DNA of 64,000 nt from contig NC_045128.1 in assembly GCF_007655135.1 (NCBI RefSeq), positions 23,158,811 to 23,222,810 of the forward strand. The letters are read 5' to 3'. The position numbers and the translations under genes are program-made. The notes under the pieces are model-generated. The model had not been told where the DNA came from. It did no database searches and saw only the letters and a list, made by a program, of their open reading frames with translations. The DNA comes from Punica granatum (taxonomy: Eukaryota; Streptophyta; Magnoliopsida; Myrtales; Lythraceae). Position 1 is the first letter of the stretch, and each line of letters begins with the position of its first letter. This document shows, one piece after another, positions 36,168-46,399 of the stretch.

Positions 36168-36309
36168 GGCTAAAAAAAGAGAGAAAGAAATGGTGGCTTA
36201 GGCTCCACGTTTACCCATTCCACCGCTGTCCAATCCATTTCTTTTCTTTTATTTTCTTTCTTTTTCTTTCCTTGTCCCATTTTAGTTGGAGAAGAATCGA
36301 GAAACAGAG

Positions 36310-36345
<36 letters not shown>

Positions 36346-39074
36346 CTGAGCGAACTGAAGAGGAAGAGAAAGAGAAGAATAGCTTCGGGAAGCTTCACAA
36401 CAAAGTCTGAGCTCCGTTATTTTCTAACCTAAATCAAGACTCGAGTAGAGTAGCGAGTAGAAATTGAACAGGGGGAAGAGAAAGAGAAGGCTAGGCTTGG
36501 GAATTCTGGTATGGTAAGTTGATTCTCCTAACCCTAGACACTCTTACTCACCATGTTTAGATGTGGATTAGGCCTTGTTCTCCATCTGAGTTCAGTCTAG
36601 AGTTCCGACTAGTAATGTGGAAATTGATGTGGGTCTGTTGTTTATGGCTTAGGTATCTCTATTAATCCGGTTTACAAGCAAATTAAGGTTTAAATTCATT
36701 GAATTCAGCTTAATTAAGTTCTGTTCTATTGATTGAAAAACTCGAGGAATGAACTGTCAATGGGTTGGCTAAAGTTCTAGTTATTGATATTGAATTGTTC
36801 GACTTCTCCAATTGCTATTGGATGTATTGTTTGATTGACTGAGTTATATTTTATAGTCTTAGGCGTTGTATTAAGGAATTTTTATGGTGCTTTCTTGTGT
36901 CCTTATATCATTGTACTATTATATTATGCTATGTGCTGAAAAACGAAATTGAATAAGTATATTTTTCATGTTTTGAGTTTCAATTCTGCCTTAAGGTATT
37001 TGTAGTGATATATGCTTGATGGTTATATATTTGTATATCATATTTCCTGATTTTTGCTACTTTTGGTTGATGGTAAAGACAATAGAGCGAGCTGAACATC
37101 ATTAGTAAATGAGTTTATGTCGAAGCCCAACTGATGGTTATAAGGAAAGATATAAGTTTTGCTGAGTTTCACTTACGATGGGCTATTTCGATTTTATATA
37201 TTATCTTGTTTGCTAAGGAGAAAGATCTCTTGACTTAGGCTTTAATTATACTAGTATTTTATTACCTAAGTGGACTGTTTTGAATGAATATGGCGAAGTT
37301 GATTGGCCATAGTGAAGTTGAATTTCAGTTTACCTTGAAATCTGATGAGAATAAACTGAATTGGGTTTTATGTATGAAACTAATTGGAAGGATTGACATG
37401 TATAAACTAAATGTTTAGTGAACTAAGTTAGGACAAATTAATGGTGCTAAAATATACTTATGATGACCGGTTCTTGTTGATTTAGTTGTTGTATTGAGAG
37501 TTGGTTTTCCATTAAAGTTGTTGCTTGTATGTGCTTTGCTAAATTGTGAGACTGGTAAGGGATGATCTGTTGTTGTCTTTCTCCCTATATTTGGATGTGG
37601 CCACTAAACCCATTATACCTATTTTTGGAATATCAACATTCTAAGTTAGTATTTAGTTTAGACAAGTTATCCAAGGTTGATAAACTGTAAATTATGAAAT
37701 ATGCTAGGGTAGAAAATTTCTAAGAGGAGGATTCCTTATATGGAGTGTTTGGTGGCGGATGCTATTGGTGCGTTATATTTTAGATTTATTCGATCCTTTA
37801 AGGCTCCTACGGTGTGATTTGGTATGAGGACTAGTGGAGAAAATGATATACGAGATATAAGTTATTTTCTAAGCTGTGCTTATGATTGATAAGGGCTAAG
37901 GGCACCAATATTGAACATCCTGAAGGTCAAGTTTGTTGAACCATTTTGGGTGTTCGGTGAGTACTCTATTCCTTTGTGAAATGATATATACATATATATA
38001 TATATGTTATATGAATACAAATCATACGGAGTATTATTTAAGGAGATATTGTGATAATTTTGGAATAAGAATTTGGTATGGGTATATGATGTGAGATGGA
38101 ATAGTTGCAGTTGATTATTCTTGTAATTGTTGATTGACTATAGCCATAGAACTGTTGGACTCGGTGGATTACAAAATGGTCCAAATTGGTCGTTGGACCC
38201 GCATAATACAAATAGGTCCTAATCGATCGCAGGACTCTGAGGAATATCAATAGGGGCCTGATCGGCCGCTGAACCTAGTGGAATATAAATAGGGGCCTGA
38301 TCGACCGCTGGACCCGGTGGAATAGAAAAAGGGGCATGATCGGCCGACGGAATATAAATTGAGGTCAACTCTTACCGCCAGAGGTTAATGGGCGGCCCCC
38401 GCTTATGAGATATGAGTATTGGAAGTTGAGGATGATATGGGTGAGAAGTGCAGGGTCTTGGTACTATCTTAACTTGTGGCAAGGAAATGCGATCCTATGG
38501 TTTTATTGATTGATTGTGCTGTATATTATTTGTTTGATTTGATTATTATAGAGGTGATGATTGTTGAGATTATCTGAAGTTGTTCTATGAAAGACGTGTT
38601 ATTTGCTAGAGTTGGATACAGTCAGTATATGAATGTTAAGCGGTGCTCAGTTAATGGTTGATTCTAATATTATTATATGGTTATAAAGATAATTGATTGT
38701 TTAAGAATGAATTTAGTAATTATTTTTATATATTGTATAATATGTTGAGTTGGTGAATTAAATGATGGACTTGGATATGCTAATACTATCTATATGAACA
38801 CTTGATCATTTGAAAATATATTTATTACTTAATTTTAATTCATTTATAGTACTCACTGAGATGCAGCTCGCACCCTGCATATATTTTTCCAAATAAGCTT
38901 ATAGCTGCGTGGAAGAACCACTTTTGATATTGGGAATCAGCTCGGATGACTATGTAGATACTTTAGTTATTTGATAGGTATTCTTTTTGTATATAATGTA
39001 TTTGAATATGTTATGACTTGAAACTTTTGTTTAGTCGGTTTACTGATGTGGGTGAGAAAAAATACTCTTTTGGA

Positions 39075-39116
<42 letters not shown>

Positions 39117-39266
39117 CTGTGTGTGTGTGAGAGAGAGAGAGAGCTTGTTGGATTGGTTATATACATTTGGAAAATTATGGAAAGTAAGTTTTATGTGAAT
39201 AGTTTATGTGATAATGGATATCGGAGAAATTTAGGGGAAACTTTACTGAAATTTTGAGTCTTGACA
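36082..39266 (+). repeat. 3' LTR of the Gypsy-type element, 3185 bp
   Basis: Bounded by the polypurine tract on the left and TTGACA on the right. It contains (TA)n near 36138-36162, (GA)n near 36313-36343, the about 39-bp minisatellite at about 38155-38365, and a (TA)n(TG)n(GA)n compound microsatellite near 39078-39142. Its first 1037 bp have no counterpart in the truncated 5' LTR. Confidence 0.8.
38155..38365 (+). repeat. About 39-bp minisatellite within the 3' LTR
   Basis: Same array as at 33088-33305, with units such as GGAATATAAATAGGGGCC then TGATCGGCCGCTGAACC. Order and number of units are nearly preserved between the LTRs. Confidence 0.75.
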
Positions 39267-39469
39267 GATAATACTTCGCAGATTGAAACAATTTAACACC
39301 CCCCAGAGGGCAACCGCGAGCGAGTATCACCTCGCGAGAAATCCAAAAATTTCACCCCATTTCTATAGTGTCGAAGCAACACAAGGCAGACAATGGATGA
39401 AAATTGGAAGAATAATAATTGAACCCCGCACTTTCACTGAAAGCACAAGCTTGGAGAGCAAATAATGAG

Positions 39470-39964
39470 CCTGGAAACAAGAGCCTCTAAATCAAGCCCA
39501 TAAAACATATGGGCCAAAACTGATACAAACAGTCCATAATTTAGTAGAGGGAATGGTTATAAAGTGTCCCTTCGAATTTATATTTGGACCATTCCTAAGT
39601 AACCACCAGCGGTCAGTAAAAGATAATAAATACTCGAGATACGTAACTTTTCAAAATTACTCATTTAAGTATTGGAGAGGGAAATTAGGATTCCCTCCTG
39701 ATGGTCCCCTTCTTTCAGGTCATCTATGCGTGGAATATGAGGAGGTTTCAATCGTGTATCTTCACTATGCAATGAGACGGCATTCGGGTTACAAACTCGC
39801 TCATTTACTTTTTTCAGTTTACACACCTCCACATTTACTGCTTTCGGGTTACACACCCACACATATACTACTTTCGGGTTACACGCCCTTACATTTACTA
39901 AACCATATCAGACACCCCCATTCCTTCAAGACAATATCAGACACCCCCATTTTCTAAACCATAT
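39470..39964 (+). repeat. Repeat family X, copy 2 (longer copy)
   Basis: Full-length relative to copy 1 at 31646-32036 and diverged from it by many substitutions. It begins about 200 bp after the 3' LTR end. The left 200 bp (39267-39469) have no counterpart near copy 1 and nothing recognisable. Confidence 0.7.
39783..39902 (+). repeat. Four 30-bp tandem units inside family X copy 2
   Basis: Four exact-length 30-bp units start at 39783, 39813, 39843 and 39873, with consensus start TTCGGGTTACACACC and end ACATTTACTNCT. Copy 1 lacks the array. Confidence 0.85.
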
Positions 39965-40015
39965 TATTTTCAAATCTAAATCTTTCAAAACAGATGGTTG
40001 TGATAACTTGAAGTA

Positions 40016-40912
40016 TCTATATCTATATTTAACATAAAGCGGAGCTATGATGGGCTTGGGCAGATGGTCTCAAAACATTTGGTTTCTTGAATAGAATTTT
40101 CTCGAATTTTTGAGTTTTGTTATTTTTATTTTTAATAAAAATATTTTTTTTCAAAAGAATCATTGAAGATATGGTATGATAAAATCTTTTTTTTTTCTAT
40201 ATTTTGAATTTTAAAAATTTTATAACAACTTTTATAAAAACTATTTTTAAAATTTTAAAGATATTTTTGACAAAATTAGAGTAAAGTAGAATATTTTCTA
40301 ACTTTCATATGAGATATTGATGATTACGCAATATTTAATTTATAAATCGTGAATATTAGAATTTTAAAAATAAAAGGAATATTTTATAAGATATTGACAT
40401 AATAGGATATTTTTGAAATTAAGAAGATTTTATTATCTATATAATATTTGATAATCTTGAACTTCTTGTTTAAGATACAAATTTAATATCTAATCACATA
40501 AATATTAGTATTAAAAATATACATATATTAAGTTATTTATATATAATATAAATGTATTTATACGTATTTCTTGTGATAAAATATAGTCGCATGATTGTCT
40601 CTCATATATGCTAATTTTAAAATTTTACAATTGAATGAATATTTTTTATTAGATATTGATATAATAGAATATTTTTGATAATTTTTAGAAGATTTTACCA
40701 TCTACATGGTATTTGATGATCTTGAATTTCTTATTTAACATAAAATTAATATCTAACCAAATCGATGTTAATATAGTATATTAAAATAATAAATATATAT
40801 TTTTACTTAGTTTATTGTTTAAAATAAGTATGTATAAGATATATAACATAATTGACAAAAAGAAAAAAGACATCACATTCTACTTTGTGCAGTGCACGGG
40901 TTTCACGACTAG
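40016..40912 (+). mobile_element. Non-autonomous Helitron candidate
   Basis: The left end TCTATATCTATATTTAAC follows an A (40015). The right end has a GTGCAGTGCAC palindrome (40887-40897), then 11 nt, then CTAG (40909-40912) followed by T (40913). TC start, 3' hairpin, CTRR end and insertion between A and T are the Helitron signature. The 897-bp interior is AT-rich, non-coding, and contains a diverged duplication: about 40385-40530 resembles about 40650-40790 (AGATATTGA.ATAATAG and GATCTTGAA.TTCTT blocks). Confidence 0.65.
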
Positions 40913-41268
40913 TTTTATATATATAGTTTCTAGAGCCCACGTTCGAAAATACAACACATGTATATGCTTCCATTAACTTAATTCTACGCAGTGGTTCCGC
41001 ATGCGAGGCCATCCACACTTGTGAAGGGAGTTCATATTTATGAGCCTTGGAGAATAAACTCTTCATTATTAAAACAAAACAGTAAAAACATACCAAACAG
41101 ACACCAAAAATTCCATTCTCGATATGATCATAACAGTAATTAAAAACTGTTCAGATAGAAACAATTAATTGGTACGAATTAAAACTAAAAGAAGAATATT
41201 ACTGTGATTCTTTGCCAAGCCGTTCCAACAGTATATGTATTGTATCACAGAATAATAATAAAATATAA

Positions 41269-42723
41269 TCATTTGTCCTCGGCTTTGTCCTTGATGTAGT
41301 TAGTGGCGTCTTTGATTATTGAGTCTGTTGCTTTGTCTGCAATAGCTCCGGTTGTGTCCGACACCGCTTTTGATATTTTATTTGCCATGGAGGTCACCTG
41401 TGCTCCAAAAAAAAAAAACATTTACGAATGAGATATTTGATATTTCCTTTCTATAGAAAAATTAGACATTTAAGTAATGATCACAATTACGGATTAGTAA
41501 AAAGAAAGCAATATTCGACGCTTCCTTAACCTCGAACCGGTCCTTAGCTCCTCGGAGCTGTTGGATCAACATTAGTCGGTGATCCAACGGCCTCGAGGGA
41601 CCAAGAGGTGTTCCAACAAAGATATTAAATCCCATCAATTGCTAAACTTTTTATTTCAAGCATTTGGTTAGGTATATATTGGCTCGCCAAATTGTGACAT
41701 GTTCGACCGGTTTATTCTGGTGGAAGTTCAATCAAAGCCATAACAAATTCAGAATTGCAACTACAGTTTTTTTCTTGGTAATATAGCATATGGGATTTTA
41801 TTCAACCCCTTAGCCGGACCGATCCTGGTCCCCTCCCGTCGAATCTGCACTTAGTAAGAAGTTGGGTCTATTTGATCCAATGGCCCTTTCGGGGGGGGGG
41901 GGGGGGGGGAGGGTCGTTGGGGGCTCAAGAACAGATCGATTAAGAGATCGGATAATTTCCCCGATAACTGGGTTGAGAATTCTAAATGGACTTACGCTTT
42001 TGGTAGTCTTGGCAGTGGCACCTTTAACGAATTCTGCGGTCTCCTTCACTTTGACCATCCCTTCTTTGATCGACTCCATGGCTTCTATCGTCTTCTGATC
42101 TTTCTCCTTCTTAGTCTCTCTCTCCTTCTTGCTATCCTGCGAGAATCACAATTTCATGCCATGTTGATCGAGATGCATTAGTTATAAAGACGACATTCAA
42201 TTTGATGTTTTTGGTAGAACCTGTTTTAACATTTCTAGAGTGTCAATTTTATTATTTAGTTATCAAGTTCTCAGTGATTGCTACGCTAAGTGTGACGGCA
42301 CATCCCTAGCCTCCGCTCTAATGTGAATATGTAATTTTTACTTTTACCTGTATGCCTAATGGGAAAAAGATTTCACATTTGAAACTTGTACAAATGATCG
42401 ATCCAACTTAGTCGAGTACACCCAAGAGAGAACCCTAAGATTCCTAACTGGACGAAACTATTGAAGAAACTACAGAGAAAACTAAGTGAGAAGCCAATAT
42501 GCTCTAGGTTCAAGCATGTTCCCGACAGCAAGACAACGATCTTGAAACATAAAAAAGAACTCCATGGTACTTGCAAAATTAATCTCAAGTCAGGGAATCC
42601 GAATGATCTACGTACTTGGAGTGGTCTAGTAGCCGCAGTGACATAAATCCTTGAGCTCGAGCCACTTCTTCCATTGGGGACTAACCTCGAAATCCTTCCT
42701 ACGATTAGTTTGAAAGTGGACAT
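41269..42723 (-). CDS. LEA-like small protein with probable mitochondrial presequence
   Basis: Three minus-strand exons, 42723-42616, 42136-41996 and 41397-41269, join in phase 0 with GT-AG borders (donors GTACGT and GTAAGT) to 125 residues. Exon 1 (MSTFKLIVGRISRLVP and onward) is rich in Arg and Ser and has no acidic residue, like a mitochondrial targeting peptide. Exon 2 is a charged helix (KKERETKKEKDQ, then ESIKEGMVKVKETAEFVKGA). Exon 3 continues with KISKAVSDTTGAIADKATDS and ends KDKAEDK. The Lys/Ala/Thr/Glu amphipathic repeats are typical of LEA_4 (group 3) proteins that protect membranes and enzymes during drying. It resembles Arabidopsis At4g13230-type proteins from memory (uncertain). 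No single long frame shows this gene; the exons were joined by splice logic. Intron 2 contains a run of 19 G. Confidence 0.75.
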
Positions 42724-44671
42724 TTTGCTTCTTCAGTTCTATGTTGGAATTAATGGATTTGGTGAAATTGTCTCTTCTTCCTCAATAAAGCTCAACTAAT
42801 CGGTGTAAAAGAAGAATTAAGAAACGCATTGGTTTTTCATTGCTAATTAACGGTTATCCAAGTGGCAACATCTGCGAAAGTGTAGCCCTACAGTTAGTTA
42901 GAATGAAGACTTCTTCTGTGTTCTGCGGTTAGAATAGAATACTACCACACAACTTCATGGCCGCAGAGAAGTATTACAAATTAGGCGGTTGACGAGCCCT
43001 TAATAGTTAGGGAAAATTATCCTTCCAAACCTAAACTATAGAGCTGTCGTCGCACTTTTACCCCTTAAATTACCATTTGAAGATAAGTTGCATTCTTTAG
43101 AACTAAAAAATGGAAAATTTGCGATGTTGCTAAGACAGTTGCGAGAGATTAACAATAAGACAATTGGCAAGTACGTACTGCCTGATCTTGTTCACGAATT
43201 TATCGGGTTTTGACATTTGTGAAATTCCGATGCTTTTTCAAGACGTGATTATCGGACATATAAATACGTCCACGTCTGCAAGAATCCATCAAGGGTAATA
43301 AGCACAAGAATAATAAGCAATAAGTCAATTTCAATCAATGTGAAAACGTGAATTATAATATAACTTTGAAGGCTTCGCATATAGAAAGAAAGAACTAATA
43401 ATTTTTCATACCATTTCTTCTTGTTGTGCAGGAAACACCATGGATGATGAGAAAATATACCTTGGCAAGTACCAATATTTGTGTAGTAGCGAGCTCCATT
43501 CAGTATAGGAACTGACCTTAAATCCAACAGTAGAATGCCCACGGCCCTATCCACTCGGATAAGTGAAAACCCATATCCTCGTTGATGGTTCTTCCCATAT
43601 ACAGTTAATTTTTTTCGGTTACTGTATATATATTCAATTGCAATCTTGTCGTGTTTTAAAATTTCTTTATTAATGTCAAAACATAATTTTTATAAGAAAT
43701 GTTCTTTAGAAGGACTATGTTACTGGAAATCTGAAGTGAAAAAGCAGCTAACTGCTGGGGGTTTATTTGCAAACGAGTCCTGCCTGTAGGTTTAATATGC
43801 AATTACTAAACTACTTTACATGTCACCCAATACATCACTTTTCATTGCTTCATATGATTTAGTAAAGACCAATTTTGTTATAGCGAGATTGTCGATAGCC
43901 AAATTACCAAAGTATCATATGACCCCCCCAACGGTGCATGCAAGTGGCGAGTGTGGGAATACACCATGCCACTGTTACATTATGAGAGAACAATCAAGGG
44001 GAACCTGGCCCAACATAGAGGCCGAACTTTTCCGGGTCCAGAAATTGTGCCATTCCTCAATTTCCATTATGTCAACATTTTGTGATGTGGCGAGTAGAAA
44101 GTCATAAAAGATATTGATCCAAAACTAGATAAGACACTGGACTGGACACCGGACTGAACCGCAAGCCAGGCGATAACACGTCCATCCAACGCCAAGATAT
44201 AGAGTTATCAGAGGGCACATTGATTTAATCTGATTGACACCTAATTCTTGCTTTCTATGGTTTCCCTGATGGGCTTTTATGTCAAGAGACGAGGGCCATT
44301 TGGTGCATGAACTCTTTGCTATGGCATATGCCCCATAAATTTTCACGTATTTTCATTCAACCTAAACAATCTGCCATATATCTAATTCTCTAAAATAAAT
44401 TTAAAAAAAAACAAACATTACAAATATGTAAGGTTCAAAATCTACTGAAAGCACCACATGGTCAGTTGTAAACCAATGTCAAATTGAAATTAGTATTAGT
44501 TAATAGGCTTTGGATACCCATTATGATGATCTGACCAGAAGAAAAATAAAAATAAAAAATATATCTCTTCGATAAGATCTCTTATAATGGATAGTTGTTG
44601 AGAGCCAAGGTTTCACAACCCTTATTTACTCCGGTCCTTCAATACTACAACTGTGACCCACTGCTCCCTCT
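42724..44671. other. Intergenic DNA, nothing recognised
   Basis: Separates the minus-strand LEA-like gene from the plus-strand glycine-rich gene. Short frames at 43249-43554 and 43820-44107 have no recognisable domain and no homolog I can name. Confidence 0.5.
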
Positions 44672-44675
44672 CCTT

Positions 44676-44682
44676 TATAAAC
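44676..44682 (+). promoter_or_regulatory. TATA box of the first glycine-rich protein gene
   Basis: TATAAAC lies 96 bp before the ATG at 44772, in CT-rich surroundings. A start about 30 bp downstream would give a leader of about 65 nt. Confidence 0.65.
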
Positions 44683-44771
44683 AAGGGTCTCTCCGTTGAA
44701 GAATCGTCAAAAAATTCATAAATTGCCCCATAAACAAAAAGCCTCGTAGCTAAGAGAGAAAGAGAAGGACG

Positions 44772-45389
44772 ATGGCAAGGGTTTACTTTGTCTTAGGGTT
44801 AGGGCTTGCCATAATGATAACGCAAGTCTCCACACGAACGATTCCGGGTGATAGCCTGAGCAACCATCAGCCCGAGCAGATGGTGCTGCAAGGCAGTGCG
44901 CCAGAAGCGGCCGCTCCAGCTGGGGCGGGCCTTGATGACAAGAAGAACTTCATAGCCTGGGGAGGCGTTGGTGGCTTCTCAGGTGTCGGGGGCTATGCGG
45001 GCATGGGAGGTGCTTTCCCCATCCTAGGCGGGGTTGGTGGTATCGGGAAGTTTGGCGGTATAGGTGGGGCAGCCGGGATAGGAGGCATAGGTGGCATGAT
45101 CCCTCATGGTGTGGGTGGTGTGGGCGGTGTTGGCGGTGTGGGTGGCACAATGGGCGGGATGGGAGGTGGAGGTGGAGGTGGAGCTGGGGGCCTAGGTGGT
45201 GGGACGGGCGGACTTGGTGGAATCGGTGGGGGAACAGGTGGAATCGGCAGTGGGGCTGGAGGTTTAGGCGGTGGTACAGGTGTGGTTGGCGGTGGTACAG
45301 GTGGGGTTGGCGGTGGAGCCGGAGGGATAGGTGCTGCACCTGGTGGCGTAGGTGGGATCGCTGGCGGAGGCATACATCCGCATCCTTGA
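44772..45389 (+). CDS. Secreted glycine-rich protein (putative cell-wall protein), copy 1
   Basis: Intronless, 205 residues. Residues 1-21 form a signal peptide (YFVLGLGLAIMIT). A short mature N terminus starts near RTIPGDS, followed by an Ala/Pro/Gln-rich stretch and LDDKKNFIAWGG. From about residue 64 the protein is almost all Gly with Val, Ile, Leu or Met (GGVGG, GGIGG, GGTGG), ending GGIHPHP. This fits plant glycine-rich structural proteins that are secreted into the cell wall. A TATA box lies 96 bp upstream. A paralog with the same landmarks lies at 56713-57309 in the same orientation. The function of this subfamily is not established. Confidence 0.85.
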   Translation: MARVYFVLGLGLAIMITQVSTRTIPGDSLSNHQPEQMVLQGSAPEAAAPAGAGLDDKKNFIAWGGVGGFSGVGGYAGMGGAFPILGGVGGIGKFGGIGGAAGIGGIGGMIPHGVGGVGGVGGVGGTMGGMGGGGGGGAGGLGGGTGGLGGIGGGTGGIGSGAGGLGGGTGVVGGGTGGVGGGAGGIGAAPGGVGGIAGGGIHPHP

Positions 45390-46357
45390 ATTCTCCTTGA
45401 TTATAACAAGAGTTCATCTAATAATTTCTCGTCCTAGTTATGGTTCGTTTTTGTTTTTTAGGTTTAGCAATCCTTGGGGTACTTGTCGTAAGTCTAGTCT
45501 TAATTTTGAGTCCTGTGACCACTTCTCAATTGTTGGTCATGTCTAATTATCGATTGTCCTATTTCATTTTGCTGAGAGTACGTTCATGTTTAGGTATCCT
45601 GGTGATGAAGAAGTTAATTTATGTATCCATGCATGCAGTTGGCTTTCGTTCATTATTACAAGATTAGACATGCATCGTCTTCCCTTCTATATTACATATA
45701 TTTATATAAATATAATATGAACCTCGATATTCCTGACGGAAGCTTGAAATGGACTGTTGTTTCCAGTCTCTACATAAGACACAGACGTTGGAATGATCGA
45801 CATATACATCAAACAGCTTGTTATAATTCTATATAATTTATCATGCAATTGTTTTGCCACGGACCATGACCAAAGAAGATAGATAATATTTAGCATGAAG
45901 TTAAGAAAAATTAGATAATTGTTAATTTGATCCTTATTATTTAAAACTTGCTTAACCCTGTTCTACAAGCACACAGCTATGTAGATTTTCTTATATGATA
46001 CATAACTCGATTGTAAGTTCGCCCGAAATTCTGTGAAATTACTTCATGTGAATATGCGATAGCGCAAGTGGGAGGGATCATGTTTTTGACCTATTGTTTG
46101 ATTTTTCTTTTGGGGCAAATGCTCAAAGTTAAACTATTGTTTACAATAAAAGGCAAAGGTGTACGTACTATCTTCTGCCAGGATTAATAATTGGCCATCG
46201 TCTAATGCAGATCCTGTTAAGCCACATAGGTTATTTTTTCAATGGGCCACCAACCGCAAGGACAGACACAGGATGTAGATTGAGGGGGCCGAGGTTAGCA
46301 ACACAAACTTTCAGTCTAAAGTTTTCTGACTTAGGATTTAGACTGAAGAGGGAGAGT

Positions 46358-46399
<42 letters not shown>

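Larger units (their letters stand above)
32037..39266 (+). mobile_element. Large Gypsy-type element without coding capacity (LARD-like)
   Basis: A partial 5' LTR (32037-34204), primer site (34209-34220), internal region of about 1.9 kb, polypurine tract (36071-36080) and full 3' LTR (36082-39266) are seen in order. The LTR begins TGTGAGACTTGAAATTTT and ends AAATTTTGAGTCTTGACA, matching inverted ends. The internal end CAAATTTCGAGGACGAAATT followed by GTGGGGGAGA is a hallmark of plant Gypsy elements. No gag or pol domain is recognisable, so it is non-autonomous. The first 1.04 kb of the 5' LTR is missing and family X sequence abuts the break. Confidence 0.8.

Noticed and set aside
43249..44107. 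Two short frames upstream of the LEA-like gene
   Set aside because: No domain, no conserved start context and no splice-supported extension.
44950..45417. Minus-strand His/Arg-rich and Pro-rich frames opposite the first glycine-rich gene
   Set aside because: They are the complement of GGN glycine codons; the plus-strand frame has a signal peptide, TATA box and paralog.
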